Of a stretch of DNA of 64,000 nt, positions 1-11,029 are shown in pieces. The first letter of the stretch is position 1, and the number at the start of each line of letters is the position of its first letter. The notes beneath the pieces were generated by a model. It saw only the letters and a list, made by a program, of their open reading frames with translations, searched no databases and was not told the origin of the DNA. This stretch comes from Agapetus fuscipes (lineage: Eukaryota; Arthropoda; Insecta; Trichoptera; Glossosomatidae), in contig OX637353.1 of the NCBI GenBank assembly GCA_951799405.1, forward strand, positions 14,570,001 through 14,634,000, read 5' to 3'. A program made the position numbers and the translations under genes.

Positions 1-225
1 AGATTTGGTTTTTATGTTGTAGGTTCACATGCGGCATGTGCAAGCGCGAACTTGTACGTGTCTGCTTGTGAAAATGCATGTAATATGAATCTCCAGTGTA
101 ACATATCCTTGCAGCTTAGATTAGATTAGATTAGAACTGCACGTGTTGGTTTGTGGGCATGCATTTGAGAGCCTTAAATGTTAATATATCTCTGCAACTT
201 AAATTATAGATTATAGATTAGGGAC
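1..225 (+). repeat. Rep240 interspersed repeat, two partial copies
   Basis: The stretch from the conserved GCGGCATGTGCAAGCGCGAA block to a TTAGATTAGA tail matches about 25 other places in the window. A second 3' fragment follows at about 140-225. A full Rep240 starts with GACTTATAGGTTGGTATG, contains CACCCCTGTTTCAGGGAAGG and ends at GCAACTTAGATT with a variable TTAGA/ATAGATT tail. It has no ORF and no clear tRNA-like promoter boxes. The simple-sequence tail suggests retroposition, but the class is unassigned. Confidence 0.7.
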
Positions 226-299
226 AAGGGTGTTAGTAAAATCTTTTTTTTGTTTTCGGATAATCGAAAAGTTATATGTTGGTATGAAGCTGGCCAGTC

Positions 300-525
300 A
301 TACAGTAAAATATTTCACATGAGCAATATTTATACGTGTACAGGACCAATGTGTCTTATGAAAACTGGAAATTAATTTTAAAAACATTTGAAACAACTCT
401 CACATTATCGTGTTTTACGTTTTTTTCTTAGCTCAGACTGTGTAGAATGTGATTCTTAAGACAATTCCATTTAAAGCTCATCTTCAAATGGTAGATAAGC
501 CAAATAAGCACTGGGGGGACGATAT
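300..525 (+). repeat. MITE-like repeat, 'GGACCAATGTGTCTTATG' family
   Basis: This block shares GGACCAATGTGTCTTATG, a CTCACATTATCG block and a TTCTTAGCTCAGA block with 16165-16375 (opposite strand) and 51039-51275. The 51-kb copy has terminal inverted repeats, so the family is probably a non-autonomous DNA transposon. Fragments also occur near 48450-48490. Confidence 0.55.
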
Positions 526-529
526 GTGT

Positions 530-890
530 AGCTTAGTTTCATTCTGGATATAGTATTATTACTATATCATAAAAACCGATTTCTTTAACGGGTTGAACTG
601 AATTATAAAAAACACTCTACGCAGAGTTTTCTCTAATGTATTTTTCATGTCATACATCAAAGAAATTTTTTTTTTTTATTATTAGCAGTATCCGGCGTGT
701 TTCCCTACGCAATTCGTGTTTTTTATAAAAATAAAATCAAAATTATTTCGACGGGTAAAGACTGCAGTTTTACACCAAAACTGGAATAAAATAGAAAAAA
801 TACGAAAAAATAATGTTTATAATCAGATCGAAATCAAACTTTATTAACTTACAGAGTTATTAACTTACATTTTTTTGTTTTTTACATATT
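530..890. other. No feature recognised
   Basis: AT-rich non-coding sequence with poly-T runs. I see no ORF, splice-linked exon or repeat match. Confidence 0.5.
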
Positions 891-925
891 CATATGACTT
901 ATAGGTTGGAATGAGGCTGACCGCC

Positions 926-3900
926 AAGGTAGCGGCAGATACACCTTTACGATCCCGGTAATGGTTAGATCTGTTCAGGAATAGCGATCCTGCCTCCGCA
1001 AGCTATTGTGTTTCTCCCACTCCTAACCGGGGGACACAATTCCTTTTCCTTATCCAATCATACTCTTATGCTCCTCAATCCCTCCTTATTTCCCATAACC
1101 GAATAGTTGTCGGTATAAACAACCAACCAGTTATAACTGGTAGGGCACCCTCTTGCCCTGGAGATGAGAAATCGTCTCCGAAGACGGATGAACCAATCCA
1201 CTGGATGGTCAACGGCATAGGATCAGGAAGGCCACGGGAAACCACCTGATTAAAGGATTTTCAAATCATCCCCAGAAAAAATCATCATATGGCATTATTT
1301 AAAACTAAATATTCCGGAGGTAAAAATCCCCCAATCGGATCTCCGGGGGGGAACGTTTTAAGTAAAACTAAAACCAAACATTTTGGAACATGGAATGCTC
1401 GGAGCTTGTATGGAGCGGGGAGACTAGAGTGCGCGATGAAGGAAATGCACCGACTTGAAATTGATTTGCTAGGCATAAGTGAGATGAGGTGGAAGGGAAG
1501 TGGAAGAGAGAGCACATCGGAATATGAAATTTACTTCTCTGGAAACAGTGAGCCTGATCACAGACGGGGAGTTGGGTTCATAGTCTCTAAAAAAATGAAT
1601 TCAACAGTTCTTAACTTTGTGGCTCAGTCAGACAGAGTTGCAATGCTACAAATGAAGGGCCATGGAGTAAATACAAATGTGATCCAAGTCTATGCTCCAA
1701 CTGCAGACAAGAATGAGGAAGAAATTGAGGCTTTTTATGAAGACGTCACTGGCGTACTAAAGCTGACTAAGCATGAAGAGGTCACCATTGTCATGGGAGA
1801 TTTTAACTCAAAAGTAGGAGCAGGAGTACCCAATGATGTTATGGGAGCATGGGGCCTGGGTGAGAGAAACGAGAGAGGTGAAAGAATGATTCGTTTCTGC
1901 CAAGAGGAGGGATTTATGATAATGAACACCTTCTACCAGCTCCCAGCAAGAAGACTATATACTTGGAAGTCACCAAGGGATCAAGATGAGCACATAGTAC
2001 GCAACCAGATTGACTACATGCTGATAAATAAAAGATTCAAAAATGCAATCACGTCTGTAAAAACATATCCTGGAGCTGATATTGGATCCGACCATAGTTT
2101 ACTAATGGGGAAAATTCTACTAAAACTGAAAAAAGTACCCAAAAAAGTCAAGAAAATTGCAACAGACCCAAGACTACTCAAGGAACAAAACATCAAAGAA
2201 AAGGTGCGAAATGAACTGGAAAACGGAATACAAAACCTATCTGAGGTATCTGAGGTGGAACAATTGTGGAATGGCTTAAAGGATACTATGTGTAAGACCA
2301 GTGAAAAATATCTGAAGACTGCAAAACGAGCACACAAAGAATGGATCACAGATGATATTTTATCCTTAATGGAGGAGAGAAGAAAATGGTTACCAAGGGA
2401 TCGTCAGAAATATAGGGAAGTACACAAAGAAATCCAGAAAAAGATCCGAGAAGCAAAACAAAAGCTGGAAGAGGAGCGATGCACTGAAATGGAAGACCTT
2501 GATAACAGGCACGACACCTTCAATCTCCATAAAAGGATCAAGGAATCAATAAAACAGGGTAGAGGAAGACCCCTTACACAGCTAATGCATAACAATGGTA
2601 ATTTAGCAGTGACCATAGATGAAAAAAAGGTGCTATGGGAGACATATGTTGAAGAGCTATATATGGATACACGTAACGAGAGACATGGTGTTGAAATAGC
2701 AATGGACGGCTCCCAGATCCTACAAGATGAGGTTGAGTATGCTATCAAGCAAATAAAAAATGGGAAATCACCCGGTCCAGACAACATCCACGGGGAGATT
2801 CTGAAGTTAATGGAAGGAAATGCACTCAAAAAGATTACATTGCTATTCAACAAAGTGTATGAAAGTGGTAATCTGCCAGAGGATTGGTTAAAATCCTACT
2901 TCATCACTATACCAAAGAATATTAATGCTAAAAAATGTGAAGAACATCGAACAATAAGCTTAATGAGTCATGTGATGAAATCTTTCCTGAAAATTATACT
3001 AAAGAGAATATACCAACAGTGTGACCAACAGTTATCAGCCGAACAGTTTGGTTTTAGGAACGGCTTTGGCACACGAGATGCTCTGTTTGGATTACAGGTT
3101 TTAGTGCAACGTTGTCTCGATATGAATAAAGATGTTTATGTTTGCTTTATTGACTACGAAAAGGCCTTTGACAGAGTGAGACACGACAAGCTGATCAGTA
3201 TACTGAAAGACATTGGGATAGACGATAAAAACACTCGCATTATTGCTAATATATATTGGCAGCAAACTGCTTCAGTGCTTGTAGAGAGTTCAGAGACCAG
3301 ACAAATACCCATCAGAAGAGGAGTTAGACAGGGATGCGTACTGTCACCAACACTTTTTAACCTATATTCAGAAAGGATCATGGCGCAAGCACTTCATGAG
3401 GCTAGGGAAGGCATTGTTGTCAACGGGCAGCTGGTAAACAACCTGCGGTATGCCGATGACACAGTCCTACTCGCTGACACTCAGGCGGATCTGCAAACAT
3501 TGTTGACCAGAATAAATGTCGCTAGCAAAGAAGTTGGCATTAACATTAACTTTAAGAAGACCAAGGTCATGGTTATCAGCAGAAACACAAACGCCTCCGT
3601 ACATGTAGAACTAGATGGCGAAAGCATTGAAAGATGCACTAGTTACAGGTACCTGGGATGTGTGGTCAACGAAAAGTGGGACATGTGTCAAGAAGTCAGA
3701 AGCAGACTAGAGCAAGCCCGAAATGTCTTCGCTAAAATGAGCAAATTACTGTTGTGCCGAAATTTAAGCCTTGAACTCCGGAAGCGCATAGTGAGGTGCT
3801 ACGTTTTCCCAATCGCTCTGTATGGTGTGGAGGGATGGACTCTCACGCAGGCACTGGAGAGACGTATTGAAGCATTCGAGATGTGTTTATACCGAAAAAT

Positions 3901-4236
3901 GCTTCGGATCTCTTGGCGTGATCGAGTCACCAATGAAGAAGTCCTTCAACGAATGCGCACTACAAAGGAGCTCCTGCCTACCATTAAGCAGAGAAAGCTA
4001 ATGTACTTCGGTCACATTATGAGAAATGAGAAGTACCGTCTCCTTCATCTTATCATTCAGGGTAAGATTGAGGGGAGAAGATCTCAGGGACGCCGAAGGA
4101 CATCGTGGCTGAAGAACCTGCGACAGTGGTTCGGCAGAAGCACCAAGTCCCTATTTCGAGCCGCAGCATCAAAACTCAAAATAGCTATGATGATCGCCGA
4201 TCTTCGTTAGAAGTGGCACAAGAAGAAGAAGAAGAA
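926..4236 (+). mobile_element. Full-length RTE-clade non-LTR retrotransposon
   Basis: A 3.3-kb LINE lies between two copies of the 13-bp direct repeat GAGGCTGACCGCC (913-925 and 4237-4249). These I read as target-site duplications made by insertion into a Rep240 copy. The element has a ~360-bp 5' leader, one long ORF (1289-4210) and a very short 3' end closing in an (AAG)n tract instead of poly-A, as is usual for RTE elements. A 5'-truncated sister copy with the same 3' end lies at 48602-49018. Confidence 0.9.
1289..4210 (+). CDS. RTE endonuclease-reverse transcriptase polyprotein (intact)
   Basis: This single 973-codon ORF would copy the element by target-primed reverse transcription. The N-terminal third is an apurinic/exonuclease-endonuclease-phosphatase type endonuclease: TWNARSL near residue 35, GDFNS at 170-174 and SDHS at 267-270. 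The RT domain covers about 500-770, with FIDYEKAFD at 620-628 and catalytic YADD at 721-724. The C-terminal region has the basic GRRRTSWLKNL-type block common in insect RTE copies. The ATG at 1289 lies at the start of the open frame and just after the leader. There is no internal stop, so the copy may be active. Proteins of this kind are often misannotated as craniofacial development protein 2-like host genes. Confidence 0.92.
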   Translation: MALFKTKYSGGKNPPIGSPGGNVLSKTKTKHFGTWNARSLYGAGRLECAMKEMHRLEIDLLGISEMRWKGSGRESTSEYEIYFSGNSEPDHRRGVGFIVSKKMNSTVLNFVAQSDRVAMLQMKGHGVNTNVIQVYAPTADKNEEEIEAFYEDVTGVLKLTKHEEVTIVMGDFNSKVGAGVPNDVMGAWGLGERNERGERMIRFCQEEGFMIMNTFYQLPARRLYTWKSPRDQDEHIVRNQIDYMLINKRFKNAITSVKTYPGADIGSDHSLLMGKILLKLKKVPKKVKKIATDPRLLKEQNIKEKVRNELENGIQNLSEVSEVEQLWNGLKDTMCKTSEKYLKTAKRAHKEWITDDILSLMEERRKWLPRDRQKYREVHKEIQKKIREAKQKLEEERCTEMEDLDNRHDTFNLHKRIKESIKQGRGRPLTQLMHNNGNLAVTIDEKKVLWETYVEELYMDTRNERHGVEIAMDGSQILQDEVEYAIKQIKNGKSPGPDNIHGEILKLMEGNALKKITLLFNKVYESGNLPEDWLKSYFITIPKNINAKKCEEHRTISLMSHVMKSFLKIILKRIYQQCDQQLSAEQFGFRNGFGTRDALFGLQVLVQRCLDMNKDVYVCFIDYEKAFDRVRHDKLISILKDIGIDDKNTRIIANIYWQQTASVLVESSETRQIPIRRGVRQGCVLSPTLFNLYSERIMAQALHEAREGIVVNGQLVNNLRYADDTVLLADTQADLQTLLTRINVASKEVGININFKKTKVMVISRNTNASVHVELDGESIERCTSYRYLGCVVNEKWDMCQEVRSRLEQARNVFAKMSKLLLCRNLSLELRKRIVRCYVFPIALYGVEGWTLTQALERRIEAFEMCLYRKMLRISWRDRVTNEEVLQRMRTTKELLPTIKQRKLMYFGHIMRNEKYRLLHLIIQGKIEGRRSQGRRRTSWLKNLRQWFGRSTKSLFRAAASKLKIAMMIADLR

Positions 4237-4259
4237 GAGGCTGACCGCCCATACATACA

Positions 4260-4745
4260 TAATAAGTCTATGAAATCTCTAGAAATGCGTACAAGCTTAG
4301 GTAGGTACCTAATAATGATTTTTATTTATTCGAGATTAATTGAGTGTTGAATCGAATATTCTGGTGAAATCCAGCAAGGTGGTATGTAACGATTCTCCAT
4401 GTTTCTAGTATGATCTTAATAATCTCTATAAATTAGGACCAAAATCCCTGGACAGACAGATATAAATCAACCGTCGTACTGTTCAAATGTAAAAGCTCTA
4501 TCAAAACCGAAAGCAAGAAAATAAATTTGTGTTATATAAATAAATTGCAGTTTTGATTAAATAGAACCTGCTAAAAACCTAACAATATTTAGTTAGTCTT
4601 CTGTAATTGGTTTTCTTCTTTACCCCCAGTAGGAGATAAGCTCATCAAAATTATCGGCTGTCACAACCATTGATGGGTTGATGATTGAAAGGAGATAAAA
4701 CTACAACGAAAAGAGGCATTGATACATTCAGAAATGATCACAAAA
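4260..4745. other. No feature recognised
   Basis: AT-rich spacer between the RTE element and the next Rep240 copy. A short CGAATATTCTGGTGAAATC block at about 4352 resembles part of the solo LTR at 47011-47380, but not enough to call a second LTR. Confidence 0.4.
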
Positions 4746-4747
4746 TT

Positions 4748-5005
4748 ATTCTATAATCTATAATCTATAATCTAAGCTGCAAGGATATGTAAGCATTTAA
4801 GGCTCATATAAAATGCATGCCTACAGACAGGCACATGTAGGTTCGCGCCTACACATTCTGCATGTGTGCATACAAATAAAGAAAACCTCACATGGACCTT
4901 GACATAAACCTTGCAACTCCTGCCGCCGTTCCCTGAACCGGGGTGGCATTGGCAAAAGTGAACCGATTTTTAGAGCTCGGGTGGTCAGCCTCGTACCAAT
5001 TCTTT
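4748..5005 (-). repeat. Rep240 copy
   Basis: Near full-length antisense copy, reading on the plus strand from the AATCTAAGCTGCAAGGATAT tail to the CAGCCTCGTACCAA head. The central palindromic GTTCCCTGAACCGGGGTGGC block is present. Confidence 0.7.
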
Positions 5006-5139
5006 ATGCGAAATATGATTTACTAACTTCCGAGTGATTTCAGAAAATCCTTAATGAACAAACATGTTTAAAAACTATTCACTGTAACTGTACCTCTCGC
5101 CATGCCGCTGGGGGTGGCAAGAACCTCTGAAAATTTGCA

Positions 5140-5755
5140 TCCATAATAATAATAATAATATTTGGATGATTTATGTGGTTAGCGCTGTTTTTGTGTGAAT
5201 CACACTCCTAGAGCCCTCTGTGAGCTTGGTCGTCGCTGTAGAAAGCGCCAACTCTCAAGCAAAAACCAGTTGTTGTAAGGTTGGATGGGCCTTTGGTGAC
5301 CGGTCTTTGGTAAAGGTTTATGAATTTTTCAACCCAGCGAAGAGCAAATTTGAAAATATAAATTGTACTATTACGAATGCATGGGTTCGTGTGATTGTGT
5401 GCCTAGGCGTGTTGCTTACTGTACATGTGTCTGGTATAATGTCGAAAAATCCACTATGGAAGTATCTAGCTGATTCTCGAATACGCGTTAAGCAGCTCTG
5501 CCCCACGTATAAATATGGGCGGCAATTCTGCGAGAGATCAGTGTTTCTTAAATCACTGTCTCGCGAACACAATAACCAGAGCCGTCAGAGTGAAGCGTAT
5601 TATGTAACCGAGTTTGTGAAAAAAATACTGTAATATAAATTAACCGCAATTTCATTAAAAGTAACTAAAGATAAATCATAACAGAACATTTTTTGTTCTC
5701 CGCCAGGATTCGAACCCACAAAGCGTTACCACTAGACTACGGACCTGCAAATGCC
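5140..5755 (-). repeat. SINE-2 copy split by ~310 bp
   Basis: SINE-2 is a tRNA-derived SINE. Read on the minus strand it has a tRNA-like head with an A-box TAGTCTAGTGGTAACGC and B-box GGTTCGAATCC, a body, and a tail GCGCTCACC...AAATCATCC followed by (ATT)n. Here the tail and body occupy 5140-5372 and the tRNA head 5683-5755. The sequence between them is foreign to the family and unrecognised. An ORF crossing 5220-5633 is a by-product. Confidence 0.65.
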
Positions 5756-5804
5756 GTGTATTTTCATTTCTTCTGCCATACGCAAACGCAACCCAACCAA
5801 GCTA

Positions 5805-6049
5805 CACATATAGTGTAACTTCTTGCCTGCGTTATCCCTGAAGGGGTGGCATGTGGCGATTCGGGACCTATTTATTTTTATGGCTAAGGGGCCGGCCTCA
5901 CACCAACCACTTTCAGTTGAAGTGGGGGTTTTCCTAGCTCCCGGGGGGGCTGGTTCTCATTCTTTGTGAATGCTGAGCAAACCTTGGGATTGAACTCTTG
6001 CTCTCGACATGGAATGCAACCATTCTACCAATTGAGCTATCGACCGGAC
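5805..6049 (-). repeat. SINE-1 copy (tRNA-derived)
   Basis: SINE-1 has the tRNA head TCGATAGCTCAGTTGGTAGA (A-box) with B-box GGTTCGAATCC, and a body containing ACTTCAACTGAAGTGG and CCCCTTCGGGGATAACGC. This copy is antisense and ends at GAGCTATCGACCGG. At least eight copies lie in the window. Confidence 0.75.
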
Positions 6050-6059
6050 ATTTACGAAC

Positions 6060-6290
6060 TTGGTCGTCGTCGCTACAAAGCGCAAATTCTCAAGCAAGAC
6101 CCAGGTGCTGTAAGGCTGGATGGAGCTTTGGTGACCGGTCTTTTGTAAATGTATATGATTTTTTTCAACCCAGCGAAGAGCATATTTGAAAATATAAATG
6201 GTGCATTTTTTGTGCTCCGCCGGGATTCGAACCTACAACCTTCCACTTACGAATCCGAAGCGTTACCACTAGACTACGGACCGGTACATT
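6060..6290 (-). repeat. SINE-2 copy
   Basis: Antisense copy lying against the preceding SINE-1, with the tRNA-like head at its right end (CGGGATTCGAACC, then GCGTTACCACTAGACTACGG). Confidence 0.7.
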
Positions 6291-6739
6291 GTATTTTCAT
6301 TCCTTCTGCTATACAATATGAATTATTATATGACCGAAAGAAAGCGCCGCCTGGCTGTAACTTTGAATGTGAGTTTTATATTGGAAAACCTTCGGGAGCC
6401 ATCTGTTCCTCACAACAAGTATTAATAAGTTCTCCAACAATGGAGAAACTTCATTTGGCTAGAGTTAATTAATTGACGTATTCTCGGCAGGAACGGCTTC
6501 GCGTGATTGCTTTGGGAACAATAAAAATTATTAATGTACTAACTTATTAATTAATTAACTGCTATTAATTATAGTTTACAGACTTCTCCTCCAACAGATG
6601 GTGATGTTTCAATCCAAATAAGAAAATGTCGTAGGCTAAACTTAGGGCAGTCTCATTCAGACTTTTGAATGGGGAGTTTATTTTTATTTTTAAGAAAGCC
6701 TATGCGGGAGACTCCCTAGATTCGAGAGACTCTAAGGGT

Positions 6740-6990
6740 CTATGACACTTGTTATAGTGCCGCAGAGGTGTTGGTGATGTGGCAGTTGTCCATGTCCGGT
6801 TTCAGGGCCGTTAGCTGCGCAGTGCTGTGGTGTGTGTGGCGTTGCTTTGTTTTGAGACACTGAGAGGAAATGGCGATTGATATTGGATTTGAAAAGGGCA
6901 AGGTTAAATTGGGATGGAAACACAGTTACCGGTAACTCATTCCATAAGCGGGCAGTTTGGCAGAGGAATGAGTAATTTATGAACATGATA
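6740..6990 (-). pseudogene. Non-LTR retrotransposon C-terminal remnant
   Basis: The minus-strand translation contains SFLCQTARLWNELPVTVFP followed by a KSNINRHF block. This is the recognisable C-terminal tail of many insect LINE reverse transcriptases. No RT core remains. It is a 5'-truncated fragment. Confidence 0.65.
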
Positions 6991-6999
6991 ACTTTCTTT

Positions 7000-7240
7000 G
7001 ACCTACAGGTTGATATGAGGCTGACCTCCCATACTGTACAAAATGGGGCACTTTGCGAATGTCACCAGTGTTTCACGGAACGTCGGCAAAAATTGAAGGG
7101 TTTATGTAAATTTGAGGTTTGGATTTTAATTTGTAAATACACATGCAGCATTTGTAAGCGCGAACTTCTGTTTGTAGGCATGCATTTAATATCAATTTTA
7201 AATGTTAATAGATCTCTTTGCAAACTTAGATTATAGATGA
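7000..7240 (+). repeat. Rep240 copy
   Basis: Sense copy with the full head, ending in an AGATTATAG-type tail. It lies tail to tail with the next copy. Confidence 0.7.
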
Positions 7241-7254
7241 CTTATAGTATAATA

Positions 7255-7475
7255 ATCTATAATTTAGGTTGCAAGGATATAATCATTTAAAGCTATCAGA
7301 TGTATGCCCACAAACCAACACGTGTAGTTCGCGCTTACAAATGCTGAATGTGTTCTTACAAATAAAATCCAAACCTCAAATGAACATAAGCCCCACAACT
7401 TTTGCCGACCTTCCCTGACACAGGGGTGACATTGGCAAAGTGAACCATTTTTCACAGTATGGTTGGTCACTTCAT
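7255..7475 (-). repeat. Rep240 copy, tail to tail with the previous one
   Basis: Antisense copy. Its tail abuts the tail of the 7000-7240 copy, giving an imperfect inverted repeat of about 470 bp. Confidence 0.7.
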
Positions 7476-7604
7476 TTTTCTTTTTTTTTTAATTTCAGAC
7501 TTTCTACACAGATGGTGATGTTTCAGTAAAAGTAAGAAAATGTAAGCTAAATTTAGAGCGGTCTCATTCTGACTTTTGAATCGTAAACAAAAAGTGAGCT
7601 AAAT

Positions 7605-7795
7605 ATTCCTTATCTCCTTGCACAATTCTTTCATCTCCTCGACATTCATCACTTTCTTCATGCATGCTATTCTCTTATTCTCACTCTGCAGATTCAGGTC
7701 ATTTGCAATATCTCACTTAAATATTTGATCAATCCATTCTTTCAGCGGTCTTCCCCATCCGCGCTTACCTTCGACATTCCTTTTGTAATTGTATT
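7605..7795 (-). pseudogene. LINE 3' end fragment (LINE-T family)
   Basis: This matches the coding 3' part of the fragment at 26590-27090, including the ATTCTCACTCTGCAG and GGTCTTCCCCATCCGCG blocks. It is antisense and non-coding. The family (LINE-T here) has a TTACAG-type 3' tail. Confidence 0.5.
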
Positions 7796-7799
7796 ATAG

Positions 7800-8655
7800 T
7801 TTTGAAAATCAAAATGTTATAATTACATACCAAATGCGTAACTTTTTTTTTTTAATAAATTGTATTTTGCTTAAATATCTAGCGTATCCTTGTCTTTAAA
7901 AACATAACCATAAAAATTGCAAAAGAAATAACAAAACAATTTAATTACTTTGCCTAAATCTTCAGCCTATCGTTGACCTAAAAATACAATTCTAGAAAAA
8001 ATAAACAATCAAATTTAAGACACAATTCCACAGAGAACGCAAACAAAAAAAAAAACAAAAAAAAAAAAAAACAAATCCCATTTTTACAGGCAGTCTTTAA
8101 AATGGTAATGAGCTATAGAACAAGAGGGCCGCCTACATTTCAGTTTTCAGGAAAACTTCTCCTACTCCACCTGTTGAAAACCGGCGGGGTTGAACAACCC
8201 TGAAATAATTTCTAAACGAAAACACTGTGCACCCAAAATCACACAATCAAACACTCACAATTCCATCAATTTTATAAATATACGTTACACTGTTTATTTA
8301 TTTTTTTGTAATTGTTTTCGGATTTTTTTTATTTTGGTTATTTTCTCGGAAAACCCGGCGTTGGCTGGATGTAGCCCCGAAGCCTGTTTCAGGCCGACTG
8401 AGTGTTTTCATCGTTCGGAGGCTGCGATGGGATGGTGGGGAGGTTTTTCAGGGGGTGGTGGGTTCGCTCCCTTACGCGAGCTTTCAATCGTAACCTGCTT
8501 ACGTAACAGATGGCAGAAAGTCGAGCCTGTAAAGATGCCGAGTTGTAAACTATGGTAAATTGTGTACTCTCAGAGACGAATCTATTGTAACCTATATGTG
8601 TTTTATAAATTGGAAGAATTTATTGTTTAGTTTTTTTTTCTATTTTGAAATGAAA
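7800..8655. other. No gene recognised; A-rich tract
   Basis: AT-rich sequence with long A runs near 8045-8075. A more GC-rich patch at 8340-8530 has no convincing coding or repeat signature within the window. Confidence 0.4.
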
Positions 8656-8659
8656 ATAT

Positions 8660-8912
8660 TCCTTGACTTATAGGTTGGTATGCGGCTGACCACCCATGCT
8701 GTAAAAATGGTTCACTTTGCCAATGTCACCCCTGTTTCAGGGAAGGACGGCAAGAGTTGCAGGGTGTATGTCCATTTGAGATTTGGTTTTTATGTTGTAG
8801 GTTCACATGAGGCATGTGCAAGCGCGAATTTGTACGTGTCTGGCTGTGAGAATGCATGTAGTGTGAATCTCCAATGTAACATATCTTTGCAACTTAGATT
8901 AGATTAGATAAG
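8660..8912 (+). repeat. Rep240 copy
   Basis: Nearly complete sense copy from GACTTATAGGTTGGTATGCG to a TTAGATTAGATA tail. It is one of the best copies for defining the family. Confidence 0.75.
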
Positions 8913-9239
8913 AATGTATATTTATGATTAAAGCGATTTTTCCTAATGATAATTTCCTGATTTGGTGATGAATAAAAAGTTGTGACGTCACACGGCCTTG
9001 CAGCTGGGGCAAAAGCGAGCTAATATTTTGACACAATCTTAATAATATTTTGTTACAAAATAAAAATTGTTAATTTTGAAAACTTTTTCAGGTGTAAAAT
9101 GCAGATGGGAGGTGCTGCTTCTTCCGAAACTAGTTGCATACAAAATAAACTCAAAATGGCATTTACAAAAAGAAAATATATTATGTCAATGAATTTCAAG
9201 AGGTTACTACCGAAAATCTTTTTTTTTTTTTTTTTTTAA

Positions 9240-9430
9240 ATAGATTTGTGGAAAGGAATGCAATCCACCAACCTATTTTGCCTGGCCAGTTGTCTTCATG
9301 CGAAAGCAGAAGCTTGTGTGCATGCAACGGCATCTGTTGATCCAGGGTCGAAGTTATCGTCGCGGGATTCGAACCAGCGTTATCCGGTTCCAAATAACCT
9401 GTCTTGATCCCCGTGGCCTTAACACCGACA
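9240..9430 (-). repeat. SINE-4 copy (tRNA-Leu/Ser-like head)
   Basis: The minus-strand reading has a B-box GGTTCGAATCC in a tRNA-like head. It is followed by a body block CTGGCCAGGCAAAATAGG and a tail that matches 17940-18185 in the opposite orientation. A long T tract at 9218-9238 is the reverse complement of its A-rich end. Confidence 0.6.
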
Positions 9431-9504
9431 ATAATATAATATTTTGTTTTTGGTTGCTAATGACCTTAGTTATGACTTACGAAGACGTGTGACGAATGAT
9501 TGGC

Positions 9505-9605
9505 GCTTCCCATAGCAACGCAACGACCAAGCTCGCAGAGGGCTCTTGAGGTGGGATTTACACAAAAGCAGCGCTCACCAAATAAATCCTCCTAATATAA
9601 TTATT
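9505..9605 (+). repeat. SINE-2 3' fragment
   Basis: Contains ACGACCAAGCTCGCAGAGGG-type body and GCGCTCACCAAATAAATC followed by an ATT-rich tail. The tRNA head is absent, so the copy is 5'-truncated. Confidence 0.65.
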
Positions 9606-9701
9606 ATTTATAAATAAAACCGTTTAAAGACGTTCTAGAATAAGTGGGAAGTAAATTTACAGGCTATAAATAAGCATGGTGTGTCACACTGTACCCTAGC
9701 A

Positions 9702-10344
9702 CAGTGTTCCGCAAACTTTTTGTGTTCAAGGTACACCTATCAAATCAAAAATTTATAGAGGTACACCAAAGGAAAAAGCAATGACTATTTAATATTTATA
9801 TATTACTTAAATCAATATACCTAATATGAAAAGATGTTTAGTGAGAAATGTGAGCCTGTTTAACTGAGCACAGGCGAACAAAATTTGGAGCAATCGTTGA
9901 TAAGGCTGCTCTCATTTCTTCATTGATCGTCCTCAGGCGCTCTCTTTTTTCGATTTAATAGTAGTGAGAGTTGAAAATCCCAATTCGCATAAGTAGGTTG
10001 TGGCAAATGGTAATATGTAGAATTGCAACAGCACGCTTTGAAAGCAGTGGATACTCATTTTTTATATGCAGCCAAAAATGTGCTACCTCTACTTCGGAAA
10101 ATTTTAGTTTTAATGTTCGATCAGTTTTTAACTCCATGAATTCTTCCTGCTCGTTTATCGGTAAGTGTCCAAGGGGAATGTTATCCGAGAATGGATTCCG
10201 TACCCAGTCCATAGGTTGCAGGTCACACTTAGGAAAATAATAGTTCATTTTTTCTGCTAACAAAACCTTGACTTTTTTCCGCGGCACACCAACTGATGAC
10301 CACGGTACACCAGTGTGCCGCGGCACACGCTTTGTGGAACACTG
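9702..10344 (-). mobile_element. hAT transposon remnant with 8-bp TSD
   Basis: The element starts with CAGTGTTCCGCAAA and ends with the inverted TTTGTGGAACACTG. It is flanked by a perfect 8-bp duplication CCCTAGCA (9694-9701 and 10345-10352). Eight-bp duplications and CAGNG-type ends are hallmarks of the hAT superfamily. Only ~640 bp remain, so this is an internally deleted copy. Confidence 0.88.
9960..10330 (-). pseudogene. hAT transposase C-terminal fragment
   Basis: The minus-strand reading gives MDWVRNPFSDNIPL, then a QEEFMELKTDRTLKLKF block and FWLHIKNEYPLLSKRAVAIL. This matches the C-terminal dimerisation region of hAT transposases related to ZBED5/SCAND3-type proteins. The catalytic DDE region is missing and the end has decayed. 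It lies inside the hAT ends and was presumably inherited from an autonomous parent. Confidence 0.75.
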
Positions 10345-10352
10345 CCCTAGCA

Positions 10353-11025
10353 TCCCCTGAGTATTAACATCACGTCTTAACTCCACCTTAGCGTTTAATA
10401 AAAAGCTACATACACGGAATCTAAAACGAGGCTGGTTTTAGATTCTTATATTTTTAGTTCATACGCCCTGGTTGGAGAGGACTTCATATATTCGTGAGGG
10501 GACACAAGGGGTAAATAAACGCTTTGTCCCCTCATTCCATCATTCAGTAACTATAGGATGAATTTTTACTACGTAAGGTAGTAAGTGAGTGATACAAAAA
10601 AATTCCATGAAAATTGAAAATCTTGCTCTGAAAAATTTAATTCAGAATTATCAGTATGGAATAAGATGTTCTCAACAAATGAATGGTAATTTTATGTTTT
10701 CTGCAGGATTATTTTTTAAATTACAATACCATAATTTCTTTTTACATAATTTATTTTTCACATTTTATTTCACAGCTTGACAATCACTGTTTATAGGTGT
10801 TACTTAGTGAATCGCTCTCTTGCGACTCTCCTGTCCGTACCATTTTGATCTCTTTTATAATGAACCAGAGGGGCTCTTTCTCGCATTCACTAGATCATTC
10901 CACCACCAGAATGTTATGTACACACACAATCACAACCACTTCCAGACGGTTTCGTCTCAGGTGTATATGTGTGCGTAGTCAAGTTCACAACAGTAGATTT
11001 AAACAAGGCAAGTTAGTCAAAGTAA
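10353..11025. other. No feature recognised
   Basis: Mostly AT-rich. The short ORFs here show no family signature. Confidence 0.4.
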
Positions 11026-11029
11026 TCAC

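Noticed and set aside
5220..5633. 137-codon ORF as a gene
   Set aside because: Its first third is SINE-2 antisense sequence and the rest is the unrecognised insert; no domain or splice evidence.
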